From NCBI GenBank assembly GCA_028015205.1, contig CM051517.1, positions 10,154,501 to 10,218,500 of the forward strand: a stretch of 64,000 nt of DNA, given 5' to 3'. The notes beneath the pieces were generated by a model, which did not search any database, was not told the origin of the DNA, and saw only the letters and a program-made list of their open reading frames with translations. Position numbers and translations under genes: made by a program. This DNA is from Mytilisepta virgata. Its lineage: Eukaryota; Mollusca; Bivalvia; Mytilida; Mytilidae. Shown here piece after piece: positions 34,301 through 46,300 of this stretch (position 1 is the stretch's first letter; each line of letters opens with the position of its first letter).

Positions 34301-37300
34301 TCAACCAGACCATCAGCTTACCTTTTTCTCATTCGGTCAATGATGGCTATAATTGATGGATATCTGTTAAAAAAATGACGCCAGAATCAAACCAGACCAT
34401 TACTCATTTTCTCAATGAATTAATGATGGTTATAACAGATGGATATCTGATAAAACTAGAGGCTCAAAGGGCTGAGCCTATATCGCTCACCTGGCATGAA
34501 AAACCTTTGGCCAGATGAGCTAAAACTAAAGCCAGAACTTGACAGACTATTACCTTCCCTGTTTTCTCACTAGACCAATATACCAATCAACATTTTCTGG
34601 TATTTAGATAGATTCTTCCCCCAAAAACGGGAAAACTTGTTGCAATTGGCATATAAGAGTGGGGAGTTGGAGGAGGTCCAATCCTGAAATCCCGAGTTTA
34701 TTTTTGCTTAATCCCGATTTCCCGTGCCTTATTTGACAATATCCCAAAATCCCGATAAAATAACGGATGCTTTTTCGGCAATGTATATGTATTTAATGAT
34801 TGTAGATTGTTCAACGCAATCAGTCAGCCTTTTGAGAAGATTCTCTGTATCTTATTAATATAATCTAGTTAGTTTAGTTTATAGCAGATTATATATACAT
34901 GTAGAATGCGATATTTGTCTTTGTAGAGTGCTTCAAAACTACAGATTGAATAACTCGAAACTTCAACAAAATTTTGGAGGTGAAAATCAGGTGCTTTGGA
35001 AGGGTTACCTTATATGTCTTATATACGCATGATCATTTTGTTTTTTGTCTTCAAAGTGGGAGTCCCGATAAATAAAAATCCCAAATTCCTGAACGTAAAA
35101 ACACGTAAATTCCGTATCTCGATTAAACTAAATCCCGAAGATAATTAGCTCATTCCCGAAATCCCAAACTTAAAAATGAACAATCCCGGAGTCCCGTTAA
35201 AGGTCAAACCCCCCTAGATATAAAGGATAAAATGATTTTTGATAAATTGTAAATGTATGTACTTGCACACCTTTTCCCCCATCTTAAATTTGGATGGAAT
35301 CAAATATTTTACTTCAAAGCATTAACGTTTGTAATTATGACTTCAAAATAGTTTTTTTCCCTTTTGACCCTTTGTAATAACAGGATCTTTTCCGGAATTT
35401 CCATGATATTTTGGGGTTGGTTGATGTATGGAGGCTATTATAGATAGCTATCTGTTAAACAAATCAGCCTAGAACGCAACCAGACTATTAATTTACATGT
35501 TTTCTATTTGGACCAATGAAAGCTATTATTGATAGCTATCTGTTTAACAAATCAGCCTAGAACTACTTAACCAGACTATTAACTTACCAGTACCTGTTTT
35601 CTATTTGGACCAATGAAAGCTATTATTGATAGATAACTTTTTAACAAATCAGCCTAGAACTCAGACCATTAACTTACCTGTTTTCTCATTGGATCAATGA
35701 GGGCTATTATTGATAGATAACTGTTTAATAAATCAGCCCAGAACTCAATCAGACCACTAACTTACATGTTTTCTATTTGGACCAATGAAAGCTATTATTG
35801 ATAGATAACTGTTTAACAAATCAGCCAAGAACTCAACCAGACCATTAACTTACCTGTTTTCTCATTGGATCAATGAGGGCTATTATTGATGGATATCTGT
35901 TTAACAAATCAACCCAGAACTCAACCAGATCATCAGCTACTTTGGCTATTCCTACTATAACTTCATATTTTCCCTTTTCCTGAAAAACAATTACTCTTTT
36001 TAAGATCAGATAATTGGTTTCAAAACCAAATCACTTTTAAAGAATTTCTTCCAAACAAAATATTTTTTCAATGGACTTCTAAATGAGAATTTGAAAGTTG
36101 TAAGGAACCCAATGATATGTCTCCCTCTGTTTGAAACTCTGTGTCAACTCTCATATGTTAACTGTCAATTACTGAGGGGATGAGCTAAAAAGAATCTCAA
36201 TTGAAATGAGCTATATACTTATGCTTTGCAACTTATCATAAGCAGTTCTTTTTAAACTAAGGTAACTCTTAAATGCAGAATTTCAATTTCAATGAACTGA
36301 ATGTAATCATAACTGACGAAGAATAATTGTTCCGTTGGCCATATATGTAGATGTTAAGAAATTATTTTATTTATGGGTGAAAGAATTGATGAACAATAGA
36401 CTTTCATGTTAAAAAGAAAGTCATTTAAATTTTTTTATCTCTCATATTGACACTGACAACTTTTCCTCTACATGACTAAAGGTACAGTAAGGTTTTTCCT
36501 TTTTCTAGATTCATCTGTAAACTATAAGGAGACTGTTATACACCAGTGTATCAAATTCCTTAACTTAACCTATTGAAAGTAGGCAAATTTACAGGTTTAA
36601 ATGTCCAATATGATCACAACTTTAAAACTGAAATTATTTAAAAAACCTTTTGACAAAACAATAGCCACTGATCTTGAAACTGAATGTAATAGGTATAATT
36701 TGTGATAAAATTGCTGAAAGGATATATCTGTTAGAAAACTGTGAGCTTTAAGGAAAATTATACCTAATGTAACAGGCAAAATTCATCTCATGCTTTCATC
36801 TCGCAATACTTACCTACAGATCTATTGACAAACTATTCATAAAATCACTTAAGTATTGATATCTTTAATTTCTAATATAATCACAAACACTGAAACACAG
36901 TCATTTAATCACATTAGCATATTTATACTGTTTAGTTATTTAGCAAAACATATCAATTGTTAATACTGTTAAATCAGACCACTAAAATAATTATTACATG
37001 TAAGGTTCTCATGAATTATGAATTTAAAAAAAAATAATAATTTGTGATTTGATCTCAAGTAAAATAAATCTAGTCTTGGAGACAGTAAGTGAATGCATTT
37101 CTGTACAAAGATACAACTGTTTTAATTGTAAGTAGCATTAACATTTCTCAAGAATTGCTGTACAACAGCTATTTTGCTAGTCTGTTGGATCAGTTCAAAA
37201 AATGGCGGTTCCATGTTAAGGACAGTAACACCCTTAGCATATTAAAGACTTCACTATAGATTTGAAAAAATAGTAGACTCAAATACTTCTGCAAGAGCCA

Positions 37301-40300
37301 ATTTTTCACCTGATAATTGGAGAAGGATTAGTATAAGTTGGCATAATTTTTTCCCAAATCCATTATAAATCAATACGTTTAATAAATTTAACGGAACAAT
37401 TTCTTTAGTAGATGAAATCAATGACATATTTATTACATTCATTAAATTGTGTTCTTCAGTGGGAATAAGATTATTTTAGGAAATCCTTCTGGTAGATGAC
37501 AAATCTGAAATACTCAGGTACAGTAAATGTTAAAAACTTGATATTTTAAAATTTCAAAATTCATTTGCACATTCATGGCAAAATATGCTGCCAATAGTTC
37601 CATCAAGGAACAGCTAGCTCTAAACTTAGCCTTAACATACCATGGAATCTGCAAAACTCTGAAGAAAGTAAAACACAATTGATCATAGTTAATATATCTA
37701 TACAATCCAGTCATCTGAAATGCTTTAGACAGGTGTCCATATTCTCAGTTAGTACAAAATGTTCTAAGGGGAAATGAAAACTGTTAATTTAACAAAAAAC
37801 ATGTTAGATTTGGGGTTGCTATGGTTACCACTAAACTACCTTGTGCATGTCCTGACCAGGGAAATTTGCAACTTTATCAGTTTTACCAGCCATGGGTACA
37901 GGATCCTGGTTTATACAATAATACTTTAGCATATAAAATTAGTGCTACAGAAACGATCTAATAATTTCAGGCTAAAGTATGAATATGAACACTTAAGTCA
38001 GCTCATCTTCTATGATTCAACCTCAGGGATTATTTTAATTTTATTTTTGCTTGAACAATAAACATTTTATCACATTTTCAAAATTTATAGCAATTATTGA
38101 TGTTTGTTTGTTTAGTTGGGGTTTTATGCTGTTTTCCGCACATTTGACTATTTCTCGGCAGCCAGTTTTTATTGGTGGAGGAACATCCGACCTTAGGTAG
38201 GAAAATTTGCAATCCTTGTCAATTAAGATCAGAGTCGAACACACACAGCCACAGGTGACATTTGAACTCACAACCTCAGTGTTGACAGGCTAGTGATCAT
38301 TAGTAGTCATGACGAACTACCTATACCACTCGGCCACTGAGGCTCCTGGAAAATATTGAAACTTTTAGTGAACTGAATTGTCTTTACCACCCATTTTTTC
38401 ACATTTTACTTATGTAAGCTGATCTCCTAAGACAGATATGTTACAAGGCTCCTTTGGCTGCCAATGTAAAAACCAGAATTAACAAAACAGATTACAATTT
38501 TTTTTTTTTTGATGAATTTAACTACACTAAATGTATAAAATGACTTTGAATGAAAGGGGTTATCTATAATACCAATGTCCACAACCATTTGAAAAGCAAG
38601 TGATAATTGTATTAGATACAGCAATAATGCTAAATTCATAAAATATAATTTCTTAATAAAAAGATGACTTTAACATAATTTAACTTTACAAATCACTGTC
38701 TTTCTTGTAGTTTGTCAAATTGACCATGCAAATGCTTTTAACCAGATTCAAAATTACTCTTAAAATAAATCATTTTAAAAATTTATGTAAAAGTAAAACT
38801 AGAATTTTGTCAACAATAAATTTTCAAATATTTTACCGTATGTAGAGTCCTAAAAACTTACTCATGCTTAATGCAAATTTCTTATTTGATTTTTTAATAA
38901 TTTATAATTTCTAATAAGTAGATAAATCAAATTTCACTGTTTAATGTATAAAGTAATTCACCTAAAATTAAAGCCAAAGAAAATTCATACACAGATATAT
39001 TATTTTAACAACATGCCTTTACTTTGCTGTTAGATTTTCTGTTAGGAGTAGTTTACTATCAAATGTCATAAATGATGAAGACACAAGAAGTCTTAAGAAG
39101 AAATTAAGTAATATAACAATTTGATTCTTATGTAATGTTGGATAATTTACAATGAAATCCAGTCAATTAGAGTTCAAACTGTAATTGTAATTACAACATG
39201 ATAAAAGAAAACTATGCTAGTCTCTTCTACAGCAAAAGAAAATTCTTAACTTCAAAAATATTCATAAACAGAAAGAAAATATTTTAAAAAAATTGATCTA
39301 CATTTATATACATACATAATCAAACATTTCTGGTCCAGCACAATTGAGACCAATGAAGAAGTCCTCGCCAGCTGTTAGTCCACAGTTAGCAATGGCTTCC
39401 TGTAACAAGTCAAGGCCCTGTTCTGGTTTGTCAAATGTTGGACACATTGCACCAATATCATTGACCAACTTTGTAGCTGTCTGAAATGTAGATAAATATA
39501 TACTACGGCTTTTTTTTCACTTCTTTCTATCATGGACCTAATGGAAATTACGGTGAAATATTTATTATGTATAACAATATAATTTCAACCAAATATTAAA
39601 ACTGAAGGAGATACTGAATAACATAATATACAGTGTGCAAGGATACATGTATTGTATGGGTCTGCATTTTATGAGGTGAAGCTTCAAATATTCAATAAAT
39701 ACCCAGTGTAATCTGTTTATAGAAGATTTAACTTATCTAAATTATTTTGGAAAACAGTGTTTTTGATATTCTATATTAAAAAAAAATTCTAATTATTTCT
39801 ATATAAATGATTCAAATTACAATGATAGAATTACTGCTGTCAAATTTACTAAATTATTTCATTCAAAGCTTATACCAATTCAAAAGTTTTAAAAATGGCT
39901 GGTATAACATTTCATTGGAGATGTGTGTGATAATTCCATTATTTCCTTTGTGTATATCCAGAACCATTGTGCTATACATGTATATAAATTCTATGTTTTA
40001 TAAGAATTTCCTTCTAGCTGTCTAGTGTGACTTATTACCTGACACAACCCTTATATCTACATACAAAATCTAAGTTATATATCAATCCTCAGAAACATAA
40101 ATAAACTACTGGGTTATGGAAAGGCTACAAACTTATTTATATTTGTGGTTTATTCCCGATTGTCCAACATTTTAAAATTATGGAGTTCTGATTGTCCAAC
40201 AACAAAAGTTTGGATTGTCCTACATTAATTGTTGTTAATTAAACAATGTATGATCATCATTATAATTTGAGGATAGCAAGGGGTTTTTATTGTAAATAAA

Positions 40301-43300
40301 TAAATAATAAATAAATATTAATATAGATTAAATATAAATTTTTTCTTAAAATAGATGAAAGATAATTTTAATTTGAAATATATATTTATTTCTTATAATA
40401 TTGTTTTGGATATTTTAATCTGAAGCAAACAATATTATCAAAACAAATCATACTTTTTAAAAGAAAAATGTTTAATATATTTTTTTTTTAAATATCCAGT
40501 ATTTTTAATGCTTTAGGAATCAAATACTATATAAATTAACAATGATTTTGATCTTTGTGGCTACCGTCTCATTTGTATCATAATCAGTTCAGATGGCTAA
40601 TGCACAGTTGCAAGTTTCCTTCATAGAAAATGAACGTGGTGGACAGATTTATCTATATTTACACAGGATTTGCTGATAGAATACATTTGTGTGATGACAT
40701 TATAAAATTTTGAGCCAACCTCAATCTCTAAAAGTTTTAGTTTTAGCCCGGTGTGAATAACAGTGTCGACAGCTTTTCTTAGATCAACAAAGCAGGCATA
40801 CACTCTACCATCTTTATGTGAAGAATATTTATCAATAATACATTTTAATATAAAGATATGGTCAGCTGTTCTAGCTTTTTTTGTAAACCCAATCTGACAA
40901 TCATCTATCAGGTTGTGTTTCATTAAAAATTTGTCTAACCTTAAGTTAAGAATACTGTTGAATAACTTTCCAATACAAATAGTAATGGTTATCCCTCTAT
41001 AATTGTTGGGATCCTCAGTACTACCCCCTTTATGTAGAGGTTTTATATATCCCTCGGCCCAGGACTCGGGGTATATTTCATTTGCTATGCAACAATTAAA
41101 GAGTCTAACCAAACAATTAAGAAGAAATGTCTGGCTACACTTTAACATATTATTTGTAACAGTATCTAGTCCAGGTGCCTTATTATTTTTTAATTTGTTT
41201 ATTGCTGATGAAATTTCAGTTGCACTTATTTGAAAATCAAGTTCATTGAAGCACTTAGATTTCTCAGCATTGTTTAGTTTTAATTCGAGTTCTTTCAATC
41301 TTTTTGAGAATTCTGGTTTTAAAGAATTTAGATCTTTAAAATGTTCAAATCAGCGTGATGGAGAAATATCACTTTTAGTATCATATGTATCTGTATCTTT
41401 AAGACCTTTAATTAATCAGTTTCCAGTAAAGTTTAGGATTATCATCATTAAGATTTTCCAACCCTTTAATTATTGAAACTTTAAATTTATTCTTACTTAC
41501 TTTCATTGCCAAACAATTTCTGTTGTTTTTTTTTCTTTTTTGTTTTCTTCTTAGTTTTTGGTTTTCGAAGAGATTTTTCTGCAGCAGTTATTATTATATT
41601 TGAAAATCTTATGGTTGCTTGATTAATATCTGAATGACAGTTTTCAATATTCTTAATTTCAAATTCATGAATTAATTCTTGGATCTCAGTTGATGACAGT
41701 ACATTTTGGAATTTTTCTGTAGAATTATCTGACCATATATAGGGATAAACCTAAAGCAACACTAGTATATTTTTTCTTTTAATGAACACCCCTTATAGAA
41801 CCTCAAAACTATCTTTATCAAAACATTTTCTAATTAACCAACATGTATAATTCTTATCAAAACATTCCCAATTGTCCAACATTTTTTTACCTTTTTTTAC
41901 CTGTAATTTTCAAATGTTGGACAATCGGGAAGACACCATATTTGTATAAGCAGGTCTATAGCAAAGGTAGGTAACAAGATTAATTCCAATTCACGATATG
42001 ACAGATTTTTTTTCGAATACTTATTACTAATACATGTAGTTGATGATACTAAGGGCCATACTATTATTCATGAAAGGTAAATCCCCAAAAGGTATATAAA
42101 TCAGAACAAAGCTGAGGTCTATAAAGTTATTTTTAAGTAGTCCATAGATTGACATTCAGTTTCATTAGGTTTTAAGAACTATGTGTTATATTGTACTTTG
42201 ATGCATTTGAAAATATCGCATTCAATATATCTATCAAATTCCTACCAATGATTAATAAATGAGGTTAATTGTTTTTAAATTTAAAGGCTAGAGTTATTTT
42301 AAGTTCTTTTATACAAGAAAAAAAAGTATCAAAATGATGTAATGTTTCCTTCAAAACAAATTTTAAAGTAAATTGATTGTATAAATATGCAGTCAGCCTT
42401 TCAAAAATCAGTGAAATAGCTTCATTTTCAGTTTAATAATCAACCTTACTCTAGTTACTAACATATAAGGGAGATAATTATACAATTATAACGATACAAC
42501 AGGATATTTTCTTAAACAGGGGAGATCATTTTACAATTACACTGTCAAAGGAAGGATTTTTTTTCAGACAGGGGAGACAATTTACAATCATTCTGAGGAA
42601 AGATTTGTTCTGCCACCACACTTACTTCCTTTGCTCTCTGAAATAATAATTGTCTGACATCTTAAAATTAAAAATAAACAAATATTTTAAAATCCTATTT
42701 CATCATGTGTAAAAAATATCAATATTTGAGGGGATGACAACATGAAAAAAGTATAAAGAAATCACATTCATATTATAAATGGAACATTAAGCTGAAAAAA
42801 ATTAAAATTTCTTAACAAAATAGCTAAATATCTTATAAACTAAATCAGTGATATTTTAATTATACAAAAATTCTCTTCCAACTCTTTAGTTAAGTGGATC
42901 AAATATATCATTATCATCCAATAGTTTGAAGGCAGATTTTACTTTGATTGTTGTGGTTTTTTTTTAATATTTATTATACTTTCAGCAGTATTTTAAACTA
43001 ATTGGTAGATATTTTTGCAAAAACAATTAAAAAAAATTAAACAAACCAGTATGATTAGCCAACACCTTCTAATTTAAATATATAAATTCTTTTCTGTTCA
43101 CAGATTGAAAGAAAAAAATTCTTATTCTCCTTGTACAACTACCAAGTTTAAAAGAAATCTATACCACAGGCATAGGTACATCATCTGAAAAACTGTCATC
43201 AAATTCCTGTATATGGAACTTCTACAGAAAAAGGAATGTGATCAACTAAGTGTTTATCTTAGATATTAATGATTAGCCATACTTAAACTGCCTCTCATAT

Positions 43301-46300
43301 CTGACTTCTACAAAATTTACGAAAATCTTTATCGTACTAATCGCAACCAATTTTTCACACCTCTCTTTAAATCAAAAATTAAAATCTAACATAAATCTTA
43401 ATGCCATACCTCCTTAGTAGTTCTTTTAAAAATATTAAGTACAATACAACAGGGTCTGACAACACATGTATCTTATTATTCTGTTCACTAAGCTTTTCTT
43501 TTATCTGACCTAATTACTGATGAATTTTAATCATATACTGGTTCTATCAATAGGTAAAGCTCCTATTATCAAATACTTACCCCACCTTTAGCAAAGAACT
43601 GTTTGGCCACATAATTATAAATCTGTTGAATATATATCATACTCTGAAATAACAAAAATGTAAAGTATATCTTTTACCATGTTAGAAACTCCTAAAACAA
43701 CAAACTTTTATCGATATTATAATATATAATTGTGCATGTTTGTAAATTTAAACTATATTAAAGAGCATTATTTTATATTATTTTAGATATTATGCTAAAT
43801 GACCTCCTCCCCTATCCTATTACCACAAACAATCTAATAATGTTAATTAAGTCTCCCAAATGAAGTGGGAGACCTACAGATTTTGATTTGCCATTTTTAT
43901 CAAACATTTTTTTTCTTCCTCTCTGATTTTATTCATTCAAGTTCTTAATAGCCGTCGGAGATATGGATCTGAGATTTTCCAAGATGAAAGATCAATGTTT
44001 CTTGATCTGCCTAATACTATTTATTTTTTGATGGGGGTAACAGATGTATAATGAGGAGTTCAAATAGGCTAGGGGTTTACTATAGGACCCTATGGGGAAA
44101 TTTTTTTATCATCGAAAAACTCTATGAGAGTGACCAATAACCATCGCATATCACATATTTTATTATACATCATGGCAACACCTATTAAATGACATATACC
44201 TCATTCCTCTAGAGGGGTCATCCCCATCCCCCAAAGTAGATAATTTTGAAAATTTTTATATGCAATTAAAATCCATAGCTTTAAATTATATATTTGATTA
44301 TTCTCCGTAACAAGACCCATTAAATGATATCTACCTTATTCTTTCAGTAGGGTGACCCTCACCCCCATAAATCAATAATGTCCAATTATCTCATAAACCA
44401 TTAAAATCCCTACCCTAAACCATATATTTTCTTATTCCCCATGGGAAGACGCACCAAATGACACATACCTCGCTATCCCAGGGGGTTATCACCCCTCACA
44501 TCAAATCAATAATGTTCAATTATCTGATAAATTTTCTATGGTCAAATGCGACGTCATATCCCATTAACACTTTTTCATACACAATGTTCAAATCTCATAA
44601 ACCATTTAACCCCATACCCCGTAACCACATATATTTCTAATTGCCTATTAGGAGATGTAATAAATGATTTTACACATTGCACGGGAATGGGGGTATTCCC
44701 TCATAGAAAATCAACAAAGACATTGAGATCCTTGGCCCTTAATTATAAATATTTTTATTCTTTGTAAAGAGCTCAGATATCTTCAGAGTTCATGTCCTAC
44801 CCCTTTAAACACTGGATGTATCATCAGTGTTTCTGAATAGCCTCGAAACTGCTGGCCGGGATAATCATTATGCAAATGACAAGACCTAGTGAATGCACAA
44901 TTGGTATTGCTCGCAGGGATAATTTACTGTTCCCGGAAGATAATTAAATGCTATATATCATAAAAAAATCTCCAATAATATTTTTTGCTTAACCGTATTG
45001 GTCTAACTTTTTTATTTTTTGTATGATTTTTATGGGACTTGTTTATTATGTTTCTTTCTGGAAAAAAAATCACTTTCAATCCATTTTTGTTTATATATCT
45101 GTTATCGTTTCTGAGATATATGGTGACACACTGATTTTTGAAACTTTTTAATTCTTCATCAGATTTGATGAAATTTTTTTAAATGATTCCTCACGAAAAA
45201 CCCAACAAAAGTTACTGCAGAATTTTTTTTGTATCTTTCACCATTTCCAAAATAAAAGGGTCAAAGGGGCCATGATAAAAGATGACACTGATTTCGTTAT
45301 GTGATTTTACGGGTGTGTTATAGCTAATTTTTAAAACTGTAAACCCGTCCATCTCAAATTAAAATGTAAATACATGTATATTTTTGTTAACCAGTTAAAT
45401 TAATTTTTGCAGGGTATTGCTCCTAGCCAGGGATCATGACTGTCCAGTTATATTTTTTTTTCTTTTTTGTAGGTGTTCTTGTTTTAAAAAGAAATTGAAG
45501 AATTGTCCTTCTTTATAGATAGATTTAATTTTATTGGTGAATATGCAACACAGATATTTTTTATTATTAATGTGGAGTTTTATCTTTTAATTATTTTATT
45601 TTCTGTCCTTACATCATATCGTAGATTTAATATAATATTGATACAAGGAAGACATCAATGTATCAGACATAATATGTAATAATAGATATTATTTCATTTG
45701 CTTGGTCATAAATTAAAAAAAAAACTTGTTGTGTTGCAATTGATCAATTTATATACATGTAAATATTATTCAAACTACACAGACTTGATGTTGGGAGTAC
45801 TTATCATGTCAGGTAAGAAGTCTTTTTTATTATTTTTATTTAATGAAACCGAATGCATTTTATAACACCATACAATAAAATCAGTTCTCGTAAATGCTTC
45901 AGAAATATTGGGATATATCTCTGTCAATGCAGCATGTCAATAAGCAAAATTTGAATCAAATGGGACATTGTATGACTGTAAAAATTGGGTAACAAAAAAT
46001 ACCCATATCACGATTTTCATGTAACCTCTCCATTAAATATGCATTAACTTTATAGGAACAATTTTACAATTTCAGTCTCTGAAAAACAAATAATTTATTG
46101 AATACAATGTAAGGCATTCCAGATATCATTTACTTCATTTAGGAGACTTCGTAACAGTTCACTGTTACAGTTATTACTCGTTATTCTAGTGTATAAATAT
46201 ATAAAATACCTCATAATTATCCCCATATGAAAAAAAACTTTACAAACCTGCTTCAGAGGCATGTCATGTTTAGGTATAACCATAAATTCTTTTACACAGT

